Counted from the stretch's first letter, positions 38,744 through 48,402 are shown. The stretch is 64,000 nt of DNA from Synoicihabitans lomoniglobus (GCF_029023725.1 NZ_CP119075.1:3591501-3655500); one strand, 5' to 3'. Made by a program: numbers and translations. The notes: generated from the sequence alone by a model not told the origin.

Positions 38744-40453
38744 TCAACCGGCCTCGGCCGCCGGAATCGGCTGCACCGTGACGCCCTTCATGCGGACCCC
38801 GGCGAGCTTTTGCAGCACGACATCGACGGCATCATCCGCGACATCGACGAGGGCATGCCGCTGTTTGATGTCGATCGCCCCCACGATGTTGGCGGGCAGT
38901 CGCGTGGCACCGGCAATTTTGCCGACCAGATCAGCCGGCGTAATCATTTGCTTTCGGCCGACATTGAAAAAGACCGTCGTGTAACCGGACTCCCGACCGG
39001 TCCGGCCCGGACGATCATAGGCTTCCTTTTCGGGATAACCACCGCGCCCGCGTTCGCCGCGATCACCACCGCGCTCGTATCCGCCGCCGCCGCCACCGCC
39101 GCGACGGTCGTCATCCCGACCCCCTCGCGAGGGAGCGGGGGCCGGTGCCGCGGGCTTGGGCTCGGCGCCGGCGTTCATCATGTGAATCAACGCCGAAGCA
39201 ATGTCGGTGCTCAAGTAGCCTTGCTCCATCAAACGGTCGATCATCCGCTCGCGCTTCACAAATTTGCCCTCTTCCAACGTGCGGCGGAGTTTTTCGAAAA
39301 ACGCATTCTCGCGTGCCTCTTCGACCTGATCGAGCGAAGGGATGCGCTCGCGCCGAATGTCGAGCCGCGCGTAGCGGATCATACCCTGCAGCTTGTAGAT
39401 CTCGCGACCCGAAACGAACGTGAAAGCGCGGCCGGATTTGCCGGCGCGACCCGTGCGACCGACGCGGTGGGTGTAGTCCTCACCATCGTTGGGCAGGTCG
39501 TAATTGAACACGACTTCGAGATCGTCGACATCCAAACCGCGAGCGGCGACGTCGGTGGCGATGAGAAATTCAAAGCCCTTGCGCTTGAACTTCTCCGTCA
39601 CGCGATTGCGTTGCACTTGGGAGATGTCGCCATGCAAACGGTCACAGGCGTAGCCCCGCGCGTGCAGCAGCTCGTTGAGCTCATCGACCATGATCTTGGT
39701 CGAACAAAACACGATGCCATGGCGGAAGTCGTGCAGATCGATCAAACGCGTCAGCGCCTCGACTTTGGAACGGCGGTCCACTTCGAAATACACTTGGTCC
39801 ACGGACGGCGCGTTTTGCGCCTGCGCCTTGATCTCCACGGAGGCGGGGTTCGTGGTGTAGCGACTGATCATGTCGCGGATCAACTTCGGCATGGTGGCCG
39901 AGAAAAACAGCGACTGCCGTCCCGGAGGAGTGGTCTTGAGTATATGCTCGATGTCGTCACGGAAACCCATGTCGAGCATGCGGTCACACTCGTCGAGGAT
40001 CACCATTTTAAGATTATCGAACGCGAGCGTGCCGCGCTCCATGTGGTCCATGACGCGACCCGGCGTGCCGATCACGATCTGGGCCCCGGCCTTCAGCGCC
40101 CGGTATTGGCGCTCGTAGCTTTGACCGCCGTAAATCGGCACCTCCATGACCCCGCGCTTGAAACCGGCGAGCTTGTTGACCTCCTCGGCCACCTGCACCG
40201 CCAACTCGCGGGTAGGGCACAGGATCAGGGCCTGCACGCGCTTCAATTTAGGGTCCACCATCTCGATCGCCGGGATAGCGAAAGCCGCAGTTTTGCCCGA
40301 GCCCGTGGCTGATTGTCCCACGACGTCCCGGCCTTCCAGCAACAGCGGGATGACAGCGGTTTGAATCGGGGAAGCCTCCTCAAAGCCCATCTTGTCGACG
40401 GCTTTGAGCACTTCGGGGGAGAGCCCGAGCTCCGCAAATTTACGTTTTTCCAT
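38744..40453 (-). CDS. DEAD-box-family RNA helicase with C-terminal RNA-binding domain (DeaD/CsdA-like)
   Basis: 569 residues from the ATG at 40453 (MEKRKFAELGLSPEVL); a TTG ten codons upstream is less likely. Motifs: Q motif EEASPIQTAVIP, motif I ATGSGKTAA, Ia PTRELAVQV, motif II DECD in place of DEAD, motif III SAT, motif VI HRVGRTGRAGK. A linker rich in Gly, Arg and Asp (RDDDRRGGGGGGGYERGGDR) leads to a DbpA-type RNA-binding domain (TVFFNVGRKQMITPADLVGK). Such proteins act in ribosome assembly and cold adaptation. It is divergent from a second helicase across 110 bp. Confidence 0.92.
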   Translation of the reverse strand: MEKRKFAELGLSPEVLKAVDKMGFEEASPIQTAVIPLLLEGRDVVGQSATGSGKTAAFAIPAIEMVDPKLKRVQALILCPTRELAVQVAEEVNKLAGFKRGVMEVPIYGGQSYERQYRALKAGAQIVIGTPGRVMDHMERGTLAFDNLKMVILDECDRMLDMGFRDDIEHILKTTPPGRQSLFFSATMPKLIRDMISRYTTNPASVEIKAQAQNAPSVDQVYFEVDRRSKVEALTRLIDLHDFRHGIVFCSTKIMVDELNELLHARGYACDRLHGDISQVQRNRVTEKFKRKGFEFLIATDVAARGLDVDDLEVVFNYDLPNDGEDYTHRVGRTGRAGKSGRAFTFVSGREIYKLQGMIRYARLDIRRERIPSLDQVEEARENAFFEKLRRTLEEGKFVKRERMIDRLMEQGYLSTDIASALIHMMNAGAEPKPAAPAPAPSRGGRDDDRRGGGGGGGYERGGDRGERGRGGYPEKEAYDRPGRTGRESGYTTVFFNVGRKQMITPADLVGKIAGATRLPANIVGAIDIKQRHALVDVADDAVDVVLQKLAGVRMKGVTVQPIPAAEAG

Positions 40454-40563
40454 AACCTGCCCTACCGTGGCATTTCCCCGCAAGCGATCAGAATTAAATA
40501 AAGCTGAGCACTCCGTTCTGACTTTTCCCTCGCATTCCCCTAAAAAACCGTCCGCCTCGCGGC

Positions 40564-41982
40564 ATGCCTTTTAAAGAACTCGGGTTAAATGCCAATCTCG
40601 TCCAGGGCGTGCTCGCCATGGGTTATGGCGATCCCACGCCCATCCAACTGCGTGCCATTCCCATCGTGTTATCGGGCCGCGACCTCATTGGTTCGGCTCA
40701 GACCGGCACGGGCAAAACCGCCGCCTTCGCCCTGCCCGTGCTGCAGCGCCTCGGTAAACACAGTCGGGGCAACCCCCGCGTGCTCGTGCTCGAACCGACC
40801 CGCGAACTCGCCGCCCAGGTCGAAACCGCCTTCCGCGATCTCGGCCGTTTCGGCGACATGACCGCCACCGTGCTCCACGGCGGCGTGGGCTACGGCCGCC
40901 AACGCGAAGCCCTGCGCAACGGCAGCGACATCGTCATCGCGACGGTGGGCCGCCTGATGGATTTCATTCAGGAAAAGGAAATCGACCTGCGCGACATTGA
41001 GGTGCTCATCCTCGACGAGGTCGACCGCATGCTCGACATGGGCTTCATCCGCGACGTCAAACGCATCGTCGAGCTCTGCCCCAAGTCCCGCCAGACGTTG
41101 TTCTTCTCGGCCACCGTGCCTCCCGAGATCGAGGAAGTCGCCAAGTTTGCTCTGCGCGACCCGGCCCGCGTTGTCATCGGTCGCACCCGCTCCGTGAATG
41201 AGTCAGTCAAACACGCGCTGTTCCCGATCGCCTACGACCAGAAATTCGATCTGTTGCTCGCGCTGCTGGAGAAGGAAGACTTCCAAAGCGTCATCATCTT
41301 CTCACGCACCAAACACGGGGCCGACCGCATCGCCCGCAAGCTCAAGTCCGCCAAGCATTCCGTCGCGGTGCTTCACGCCAACCGCTCCCAGGGTCAACGC
41401 ACCACCGCGCTCGAAGGCTTCAAAAACGGCCGCTACGAAATCATGGTCGCGACCGACATTGCCGCCCGCGGCATCGACGTCTCCGGCGTGTCGCACGTCA
41501 TCAACTACGACGTGCCGGAAAACCCCGAAGACTACGTGCACCGCATCGGACGCACCGGCCGCGCCATGGCAGTCGGCGATGCCTACATGCTGGCCATCCC
41601 CGAAGAAGGTGGCGACGTGCACGACATTGAACGTTTTATCGGCGCCCGCATCCCGCAACTCACCCTCGAGGACTTCGCTTACGAACGCGGCCGCCCCCCC
41701 GTGGTCGACACCAGCCGACCCTTCAAAAACCCCCGTCGCGGCAAGAACGGTGGTCAAGGCGGCGGCGGAAATCGTGGTGGCGGTGGTGGTCACCAAGGTG
41801 GTGCTGGTGGCGGTCGCCAAGGCGGTGGCGGTGGCGGTGGCGGCGGTGGTAGTGGAGGCGGCAATCGTCCTCGCTCCAATCAAGCGCCCAAAGGCTCACG
41901 CCCCTCCGCGGGCAAACCCAAGGGTTCGTCAAACGCCCCCCGCCCGAGCAAGCCCGCCAGCCGCCTCCGCCGCGGCCGGTAA
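40564..41982 (+). CDS. DEAD-box-family RNA helicase (RhlE-like) with glycine-rich tail
   Basis: 472 residues. Motifs: GDPTPIQLRAIPIVL (Q), AQTGTGKTAAF (I), PTRELAAQ (Ia), motif II DEVD rather than DEAD, FSATVPP (III), VATDIAARGIDVSG (V), HRIGRTGRAM (VI). From about residue 385 the tail is almost pure Gly, Gln, Arg and Asn (RGG-like), then basic. Short helicase core plus an RGG tail fits the RhlE group. The tail is encoded by GGT/GGC-rich DNA at 41755-41870 that looks repetitive but is coding. It shares its upstream region with the divergent DeaD-like gene. Confidence 0.92.
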   Translation: MPFKELGLNANLVQGVLAMGYGDPTPIQLRAIPIVLSGRDLIGSAQTGTGKTAAFALPVLQRLGKHSRGNPRVLVLEPTRELAAQVETAFRDLGRFGDMTATVLHGGVGYGRQREALRNGSDIVIATVGRLMDFIQEKEIDLRDIEVLILDEVDRMLDMGFIRDVKRIVELCPKSRQTLFFSATVPPEIEEVAKFALRDPARVVIGRTRSVNESVKHALFPIAYDQKFDLLLALLEKEDFQSVIIFSRTKHGADRIARKLKSAKHSVAVLHANRSQGQRTTALEGFKNGRYEIMVATDIAARGIDVSGVSHVINYDVPENPEDYVHRIGRTGRAMAVGDAYMLAIPEEGGDVHDIERFIGARIPQLTLEDFAYERGRPPVVDTSRPFKNPRRGKNGGQGGGGNRGGGGGHQGGAGGGRQGGGGGGGGGGSGGGNRPRSNQAPKGSRPSAGKPKGSSNAPRPSKPASRLRRGR

Positions 41983-41986
41983 AACC

Positions 41987-42121
41987 GGTAGAGACGGCTC
42001 GCCGAGCCGTCCGCTCCTGCCCCTCAGTCCAGTCCGCTCGTTCGTCGCCTGCCCCTACACGCGATTCGGGCCGGCAGGCGGGCCGACAGCCTGCGGCTGC
42101 GTTCGGCGAACGCGCCCTACC
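41987..42121. repeat. Class A palindromic repeat bounded by GGTAGAG...CCCTACC
   Basis: It lies between the helicase and the convergent cupin gene. Hairpins inside: GACGGCTCG-C-CGAGCCGTC (41993-42011, 9-bp perfect arms) and GCGTTCG-G-CGAACGC (42099-42113, 7-bp perfect arms), plus CAGCC-TGC-GGCTG. The CTAC at the right end supplies the TAG stop codon of the minus-strand cupin gene (42119-42117). Confidence 0.65.
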
Positions 42122-42677
42122 TTTCCCCGGCGGGCGGGTTTGCTCGCGTCACATTGGCGATGGCGTCACGCCAATTTGGATACGTCTGCGCCAGTTCAGC
42201 CCGGTCACCGAGTTCGAAATCCTCCCAGCGAAACTCCGGCGCCATGATACAGGAGACCAGTGCCCAACGGCCCCCGGCCACCAACTTGGTGCCCTGCCAC
42301 ACTCCTGCTGCAACCACATCCTGCAGTCGGCTTCCCATGGCCAAATGGGAGCCCAACAGCACCCACTCACCGTGGCCGTCCGGGTAAAGCCGCAGCGACT
42401 CCAGCGAGTCTCCCGCGTGCCAGCACCAGATCTCATCGGTGGTGAGCCGATGCAGGGCCGAAAACGCGTCCGGCGTGAAGAGCGCATAGATGACCGAATA
42501 CGCCCGCGTGGCTTCGGCCGTGCTCTCCACCTGCTTCACCCATAGACCCGACTCCGCCGTGCGCCGAAAATAGCCGCCTTCCTGGTCCAGCGGCTGCAAA
42601 TCCAGCGCCTTCACCACTTGGGCCGCCGTGTGTGTTTCGCTCGAAAATTCATGCGATTCCAGCATGTCTCTCAGCAT
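42117..42677 (-). CDS. Cupin_5 (DUF985-like) family protein
   Basis: 186 residues. The family pattern is recognisable: LDLQPLDQEGGYFRRTAES, then SVIYALFTPDAFSALHRLTTDEIWCWHAGDSLESLRLYPDG and GRWALVSCIMAPEFRWEDFELG, the two cupin half-motifs. The ATG at 42677 was chosen because GGTGGGAG stands 8 nt upstream; ATG 42665 (MLESHEFSS) is the alternative. Members are small beta-barrel proteins of uncertain, possibly epimerase-like function. It is divergent from a second cupin gene 81 bp away and convergent with the helicase. Confidence 0.85.
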   Translation of the reverse strand: MLRDMLESHEFSSETHTAAQVVKALDLQPLDQEGGYFRRTAESGLWVKQVESTAEATRAYSVIYALFTPDAFSALHRLTTDEIWCWHAGDSLESLRLYPDGHGEWVLLGSHLAMGSRLQDVVAAGVWQGTKLVAGGRWALVSCIMAPEFRWEDFELGDRAELAQTYPNWRDAIANVTRANPPAGER

Positions 42678-42758
42678 CGCGGTTGCTCCCACCCGGTCAA
42701 CGCACGAACCCGTGCAATGCGATTGCCGCGCGCCTATCCCTCCTCCAGCCTCCCCTCC

Positions 42759-43238
42759 ATGAACAAGGTGAACCTGCGCGATATTGCCGAGGAAACATCT
42801 GCTTCGCCCAAAGGAACTTTTGGCGCTGTCTACCAAGGATTGTCCCTCGCCCTCGGCCGTGATGAAACCTCGACCGACTTGCTCAAACGCCACCCGTTCG
42901 ATGTCGAGGTTGTGCGTGTGCCCGCGGGCAAGGCCATCTGTCCCTACCACTCCCATTCCGCCCAATGGGAATTTTTCCACGTCATCAGTGGCCGGGGCTC
43001 GGTTCGCCATGCCGATGGCGTGACGGAACTGGGGGCCGACGACGCGTTTCTCTTTAAACCCGGCGAACCTCACCAGATCCGGGCGGCCGATGAACAGGAA
43101 ATCGTGCTCTTCGTCGTCGCCGACAACCCGATCGGCGAATCCTGCCACTACCCCGACAGCGGCAAATGGTTGGTGCGCTCGCCGGAACGGCGGCTCATTC
43201 GGTCGGAAAATTTGAACTACTTCGACGGCGAAGAGTAG
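42759..43238 (+). CDS. Cupin domain protein
   Basis: 159 residues from the ATG at 42759 (MNKVNLRDIAEETSAS). The cupin metal motif is seen as PYHSHSAQWEFFHVISGRGS and FLFKPGEPHQIRA. The C-terminal region (NPIGESCHYPDSGKWLVRSP) is like cupin proteins sometimes annotated near phosphomannose-isomerase-type barrels. The exact role is unknown. It is the divergent neighbour of a Cupin_5 gene, an arrangement that suggests co-control but not a defined pathway. Confidence 0.8.
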   Translation: MNKVNLRDIAEETSASPKGTFGAVYQGLSLALGRDETSTDLLKRHPFDVEVVRVPAGKAICPYHSHSAQWEFFHVISGRGSVRHADGVTELGADDAFLFKPGEPHQIRAADEQEIVLFVVADNPIGESCHYPDSGKWLVRSPERRLIRSENLNYFDGEE

Positions 43239-43377
43239 AGGCGTCCCCGAGGTCAGCCCGCCCTGGCATACTGTTCCTGCCACTAAACCAGCCCGCCAAA
43301 CGCGATTCAGTGAGTCACGACGTGGGCGAGGAACTGCTGAAGGCGCCTCTACCGGCTGCCCGAACTTGAACCTCATG

Positions 43378-43395
43378 AACCGGTTTAAACCGGTT
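43378..43395. promoter_or_regulatory. Perfect 18-bp palindrome upstream of the M16 peptidase
   Basis: AACCGGTTTAAACCGGTT is a perfect palindrome ending 17 bp before the peptidase ATG at 43413. Its length and symmetry fit the binding site of a dimeric repressor (LacI, GntR or TetR-like sites have this form). No regulator gene is adjacent. A terminator is ruled out by the lack of a loop and T-tract. Confidence 0.55.
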
Positions 43396-43412
43396 GTAAC
43401 CTTGCCTTGGTG

Positions 43413-46238
43413 ATGAAATTTCACTGCGCTCCCGAGGTGCGTTTAAGACACTTCGGACTTTCTCTGCTGGTCGCCGCCAGCTCCGGTCTCCTGTTGGCGG
43501 AGAATGATTGGATACCCGAGGTGGACGGCCTGCCGCTCGATCCCGCGATTCATGCCCGCACCCTTCCCTCCGGTCTGCGCTACCTGCATGCTCAGCATGC
43601 CGATCCCAACCAACACGTAAGTCTGCGACTCATCGTCCAGGCCGGCTCCAATGACGAGGCCGACGACGAGCTCGGCTACGCCCATTTCGTCGAGCACATG
43701 GCGTTCAACGGCACCCGCAATTTTCCCGGCGAAACCCTTGGCGCAAAACTCGCCGAAGCCGGCATCCGTTTTGGCCCCGAGGTCAACGCGTTCACCATGC
43801 CGGCACTTACGGTTTATCAACTCGATCTGTCCCACTACGATCCGGAGACGTTCGAACTCGCGCTCCAGGTGATGCGCGACTGGTCCGACGGTATTCAATT
43901 CGACCGCAAACAGGTCCGGCGTGAGCGCAAGGTCATCCTCGCCGAGATGCAGGCGCGCGGCATCATCGCCGGCGCGTTCACCAAAGAACGCATGAAGTTT
44001 GTCTACCCGGATCATCCGCTCGGGCAGCGTTTTGTCGGGGGCACCTTGCAAAGCATCGACCGCGCCGAGGACGACGGTCTCAAGGGTTACTACGACCGGT
44101 GGTATCGACCGGACAACATGGTCCTCGTGGTGGTGGGCGACATGCCGACGGCCACCGTCACCGCCGGGATCGACCGTCACTTTGCTTCCTTTACCAACAA
44201 CACGCCACTGCCGCCGCGAGCGTTTCGCCCCGTGGCAGCCAATCCGACCAAACCGCGTCTGCACTGGACCCAGATCGGCCCCATCAAGTCGTTCAATTTT
44301 CAGATCGTGCACACGCGCCCGATGCCCACCACCGCCTCGATCGAGCAGAGCCGTCATTCCCTCGCCACCCAGGTCGTGCTCGCCGCCATGCAGGCCCGCT
44401 TCAACCGCCTGATCTACACCGCCGGGAGCGAGGTGAAACAACTCAGCGTGCAAACCGCCGCCCCGTCCCCCGATGTTTTGGAACTCACCTTCCACGCCGA
44501 GGGTAAACCGGAGAATTGGGAAAACCTGCTCCTCACCCTCAACCGCGAACACCGCCGCCTGATCAAACATGGCATCCTGCAAATCGAGCTCGATGAAGCC
44601 CGTGACGTGATGCTCAAGCGACTCGAGTTCGCCGGTCGATTTGCCAAATCGGAATCCGCCAGCACCTACGCCGCCCGCATGCTGGAAGCCGTCATGCTCA
44701 ACTCGGGCGCGCCTTCGGCTGATACCCAGATCGCCTTTGCCAAGGAGGTCCTGCCCACCCTCACCATTGATGATTGCCGCGCCGCGGTGGCGGACTTTTT
44801 GGAGACCGGTTTCGCCCGCTACTTCATCTACGGTGACCTCGCTTCGGCCGGCGCCAGCCAAGACCTCGTGGCCACCCTGCAAACGGGCATGCGTGAGGAC
44901 GTAACCGAGCCGTTGATTTCACCCCAGGTGCCATTTCTCTACCACGACTTCGGGCCCGTCGGCACCGTGACTCACCACGATCACGACAAGGAGACTGACG
45001 TGCATCAGGTCACGTTCGCCAATGGCGTGCGCTTCAACTTCAAGCGCACCGACTTCGACCAACAAACGATGTCGGTCGTTCTCCGTTTGGCGCCCGGCGG
45101 CCAGTTGGCCACGCCTCCCGGCCAGCCCGGCATGCCGCACGTAGCCGCCGCAGCCTTGATCGAAGGCGCCCTCGGTGATCTCAATTTTGAGAGCCTCGGT
45201 CGAGCCCTCAACGGCCGCACCGTGCGCGTCGATTTCAATGTCGAGGAAGACTCCCTGTCCTTCAACGGCACGGCGGACCGGGAGCAGGTCGATTTGCTGA
45301 TGCAATTGATCACGGCCTATCTGACCGATCCCGCGTTGGAGGCAGGCGCGGTGAGCCGAGCCCTGACCCGGGTCAACGATCGGGCTGAATCCAGTCTCGA
45401 AGTGCCTGAAACCGCCATGGGCCTGAACCTCATGAGCTTGCTCACTGGCGAAGACCCGCGCTTTGCCGCTCCCCCGACCGATGGAACCATCGCTTTCTCT
45501 GCCGCGGAGCTGCGGGCCTGGCTGCTGCCTCAGCTCGAACAACTCCCCATCGAGTTCAGCATGGTGGGCGATATCGTGCCCGACGAAGCGATCGCCGCCG
45601 TCGCTCGCACGTTGGGTGCCTTGCCCTCGCGTCAGAGCCCGAAGCCCCGGCGTGCGTTGTCATGGAACACCGAGTCACGCGTCGAAAAAATCGAGTGCAA
45701 GAGTCCCGATCGGCGAGGCGCGGTTGCCGTGATCTATCCCGTTCGACTTCCCGCCGATAACGTCAGGGCGCGCCGCGAACTGGAGCTGCTCACCCACGCC
45801 TTCGAGGCCGAGAACCTGAAACGTCTGCGCGAGGCCATAGGCATCACCTACAGCCCCGATACCCGCTATTGGTATAGTGAGTCCGATCCTCAGCAGGCTT
45901 TCATCCAGGCCAGCATGATCACCGACAGTCGTATGATGAAAAAGGCTTCCGGCGAGGTCAGGCGCCTGGCCAACCGGCTACGCAAATCCGGCATCGACGA
46001 CGAACTCATGATGCAAGCCCGCAACCCCACCCTCGACAGCGTGAACGACCAATTGCGAGGGAACACCTATTGGCTCTATGGCGTGCTCGACCGTCTCGCG
46101 GCCAATCCACAGCAGCTCGACTACGCCCGCTCTCGGCGGACCGACCTCGAATCGATCACCAAGGAGCGGCTGACCGAACTGGCCAACGAAGTGCTGAACA
46201 GCAAAAACGCCATCCAAGTGCTCGTCGGCCGCCACTAA
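43413..46238 (+). CDS. M16 family zinc peptidase (pitrilysin/PqqL-like), exported
   Basis: 941 residues from the ATG at 43413, with a signal peptide (FGLSLLVAASSGLLLAE). The inverted zinc motif HFVEH (H91, E94, H95) and the distal Glu region (RRERKVILAEMQARG) define M16. There are two M16 halves: the N-terminal catalytic half (about 40-470), then a second inactive-type half (from about 500, QVTFANGVRFNFKRTDFDQQ) as in periplasmic PqqL-like enzymes. Members degrade peptides or small proteins in the periplasm. Monocistronic, with an 18-bp palindrome just upstream and a strong hairpin 20 bp downstream. Confidence 0.92.
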   Translation: MKFHCAPEVRLRHFGLSLLVAASSGLLLAENDWIPEVDGLPLDPAIHARTLPSGLRYLHAQHADPNQHVSLRLIVQAGSNDEADDELGYAHFVEHMAFNGTRNFPGETLGAKLAEAGIRFGPEVNAFTMPALTVYQLDLSHYDPETFELALQVMRDWSDGIQFDRKQVRRERKVILAEMQARGIIAGAFTKERMKFVYPDHPLGQRFVGGTLQSIDRAEDDGLKGYYDRWYRPDNMVLVVVGDMPTATVTAGIDRHFASFTNNTPLPPRAFRPVAANPTKPRLHWTQIGPIKSFNFQIVHTRPMPTTASIEQSRHSLATQVVLAAMQARFNRLIYTAGSEVKQLSVQTAAPSPDVLELTFHAEGKPENWENLLLTLNREHRRLIKHGILQIELDEARDVMLKRLEFAGRFAKSESASTYAARMLEAVMLNSGAPSADTQIAFAKEVLPTLTIDDCRAAVADFLETGFARYFIYGDLASAGASQDLVATLQTGMREDVTEPLISPQVPFLYHDFGPVGTVTHHDHDKETDVHQVTFANGVRFNFKRTDFDQQTMSVVLRLAPGGQLATPPGQPGMPHVAAAALIEGALGDLNFESLGRALNGRTVRVDFNVEEDSLSFNGTADREQVDLLMQLITAYLTDPALEAGAVSRALTRVNDRAESSLEVPETAMGLNLMSLLTGEDPRFAAPPTDGTIAFSAAELRAWLLPQLEQLPIEFSMVGDIVPDEAIAAVARTLGALPSRQSPKPRRALSWNTESRVEKIECKSPDRRGAVAVIYPVRLPADNVRARRELELLTHAFEAENLKRLREAIGITYSPDTRYWYSESDPQQAFIQASMITDSRMMKKASGEVRRLANRLRKSGIDDELMMQARNPTLDSVNDQLRGNTYWLYGVLDRLAANPQQLDYARSRRTDLESITKERLTELANEVLNSKNAIQVLVGRH

Positions 46239-46257
46239 GTCGCGACCTCAAGGATAG

Positions 46258-46278
46258 GGCGCGCTCGTCGAGCGCGCC
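46258..46278. repeat. Palindrome with 10-bp perfect arms between convergent genes
   Basis: GGCGCGCTCG-T-CGAGCGCGCC lies 20 bp after the M16 peptidase stop, preceded by GGATAGGG, which recalls the GTAGGG border of class A repeats. It could act as a bidirectional transcription stop for the two convergent genes; no T-tract is present. The remaining bases to 46380 show nothing else. Confidence 0.6.
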
Positions 46279-46380
46279 TCCTTAGCCGGGACACGGCTGG
46301 CTCGACGCGGCAGTTGGCTTCGCCATCTCCGTCCCGCCGCCGGGCACCCCGTCGGCGAAATCGCCCCCACCTTTCGGGTC

Positions 46381-48402
46381 TCAACTTTCCGGCGGAAACC
46401 GGGCGACGAACTTGGCGCCTTCTCCCGGCGTGGAATCGGCGAACAGCTGGCCGCCGTGCATCGAAACCAGAGTGTGAGTCAGGGACAGTCCCAGCCCGGT
46501 CGAAGTCTCGCCACCGGTGGGCGTCGCACTGAGCCGTCGAAAGCGTTGAAAGAGCGCCGCCCGGTCCTCTTCCGTCAAACCGGGACCTTCGTCTTCGACT
46601 TCAAGCCGCACCCGGGCACCGCCGTGCACCGTGACCCAGACGGTCGATCCGGCGGGTGAAAACTTGAGCGCGTTGTCCACCAGGTTTTCCACCACCTGGC
46701 GCAACCGCGCCGGGTCACCAAGGATGCGACAGGAGTCGGGCTCCTCCACCCTGAACCGCACCTGCTGCCGCTTGCGGGCGGCGCGATCGGTAAACTCCGG
46801 GATCTGGGCGCCGACCCCTTGCGCGAGGTCCAGTGATTCGGGTCGCAACTTGAGTTCACCGGTCTCGGATTCCGAGGTATCAAGGAGGTCCTGCACGAGC
46901 TCAAACATGCGCTGGCTTTCCTGCCGTATGGCTTCGATACGGTCGCCGACATGGGGGTCCGCCCTGCCTTCGCGCTTAATCAGGTCGGCGGTCATCATGA
47001 TTCCAATGAGCGGAGTTTTCAGATCGTGGGACGCCAGATCGAGCAGGCGGGATTTAAGCGCGGTGGCTTGCTCGGCGGCGTCGCGAGCGCGACGGGTTTC
47101 CTCCAGAATCCGTTTTTCGGCGCGGGCCTGAGTCCGTTGACGGCCGATGATCGCCAACACCGCGATGCCGCCCAGCGCGATGAATACCGCCAAACCGTAG
47201 CGCTGTTGGCTGGTGCGGCTCAACTCGGCGTGGGTGAGCGCCAACGAGGCGGCTTGGCGTTCTTGCTCCGCTTTGAGTTCACTGATTTCGAACAACCGTT
47301 TTTCGGCGGCAAACTCCTCGCGAAGTTTGGTCAGGGTGACGGCGGTTTTTTCCCCATAAACCAATTGCTTTTCACGTTCGGCTCGTCGCTGGAAATCCAA
47401 GGCCTGCCGATAGTCGCCATGAGCCGCGTGGGCGTCGCTGAAAGCCGTGTAAATATTGCTCCACAATTCATGACTTTCGAGCGGGTCTCCGATCACGGCG
47501 GCCGCATCCAAATGCTCCAGCGCCTCCGCCGGACGACCAAGTGCCGTGAGCGATCGCGCCACCAACATGTGTCCCGAGGCCAGCAGGCGCGGCACGCCGA
47601 GCGCTTCGCGCAAGGCCAGCGCCTGGAGATTCAGTTCGAGGGCAGTCGTATGATTTCCCGCCGAGGTTTCAATCGTGGCGAGATTGACCAAGGCGTTGGC
47701 GATCCCCCGCCGGTTACCGTTGGCGGTGCGCAGCGCCAGATTCGCCTGCAACATCGCGCGCGGTTCTTCGACTTCGCCCTGCTCGTGCAGCAGCAACGCC
47801 AGATTGTTGAGAATCTTCGGGCGCAATTCGTCATCGCCGTCGGCTTCCGCCAACCCGAGGCCTGCCCGGTAGAGCGCAATCGCCTCCTCGGGCGCGTCTT
47901 GGTTGCTGGCGACGATGCCCCGATTGTTGAGCACGTGGGCGAGCAACCAGCGGTCATTGAGCGCTTCGGCCTCGCGTTGCACGGCAAGGAACGTGGTCTC
48001 GGCGGCGGCGTATTTGCCCTGGTTCCACGCCACGCGCCCCCGATAGTAGTGCAGTCGAGCGCGCGCCGCGCGTGTTTCGGGGGTGGCGGGATGGGCCAGT
48101 CCAGCCTCCAGGACCGCCACGGATTCGGCATAGGCACTGTGTCGGCGCAACGCATCACCGAGCTGGGCGCGCGCGGTCAGTTCGTATTCGAGCGTGCCGG
48201 ACGAAAGCGCCAGCGCGAGAGCTTGGCGGGCCGTGGCGATGCTGCGTTCCGGTTGATTCGCGGCCAGTTTGGCGGACTCATCTATCAGCATTTGAATCTG
48301 CTGCGCGACCTCGTCCGGGGTTTCCGTCGCCGTGTGGCCTTCGAGTGCTGTCACCGACAACATCCCCAACAATACGACAAACTGCAGAATTCTACTCGGC
48401 AT
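46381..48402 (-). CDS. TPR-containing membrane sensor histidine kinase
   Basis: About 673 residues from the ATG at 48402, which opens a signal sequence (ILQFVVLLGMLSVTALEGH). Residues about 35-390 are TPR repeats (ETRAARARLHYYRGRVAWNQ, WLLAHVLNNRGIVASNQ, PKILNNLALLLHEQG). Then come a coiled coil, one membrane helix (YGLAVFIALGGIAVLAIIG), HisKA (DLASHDLKTPLIGIMM) and HATPase (VVENLVDNALKFSP, DEGPGL, STGLGLSLTHTLV). The layout, periplasmic TPR then helix then kinase, resembles kinases common in Bacteroidetes and Verrucomicrobia. It is divergent from a NarL-type regulator across 100 bp, the probable partner. Confidence 0.88.
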   Translation of the reverse strand: MPSRILQFVVLLGMLSVTALEGHTATETPDEVAQQIQMLIDESAKLAANQPERSIATARQALALALSSGTLEYELTARAQLGDALRRHSAYAESVAVLEAGLAHPATPETRAARARLHYYRGRVAWNQGKYAAAETTFLAVQREAEALNDRWLLAHVLNNRGIVASNQDAPEEAIALYRAGLGLAEADGDDELRPKILNNLALLLHEQGEVEEPRAMLQANLALRTANGNRRGIANALVNLATIETSAGNHTTALELNLQALALREALGVPRLLASGHMLVARSLTALGRPAEALEHLDAAAVIGDPLESHELWSNIYTAFSDAHAAHGDYRQALDFQRRAEREKQLVYGEKTAVTLTKLREEFAAEKRLFEISELKAEQERQAASLALTHAELSRTSQQRYGLAVFIALGGIAVLAIIGRQRTQARAEKRILEETRRARDAAEQATALKSRLLDLASHDLKTPLIGIMMTADLIKREGRADPHVGDRIEAIRQESQRMFELVQDLLDTSESETGELKLRPESLDLAQGVGAQIPEFTDRAARKRQQVRFRVEEPDSCRILGDPARLRQVVENLVDNALKFSPAGSTVWVTVHGGARVRLEVEDEGPGLTEEDRAALFQRFRRLSATPTGGETSTGLGLSLTHTLVSMHGGQLFADSTPGEGAKFVARFPPES

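Noticed and set aside
41755..41870. GGT/GGC-rich stretch as a tandem repeat or CRISPR-like array
   Set aside because: It is the coding sequence of the helicase's glycine-rich RGG-type tail; there is no regular repeat-spacer pattern.
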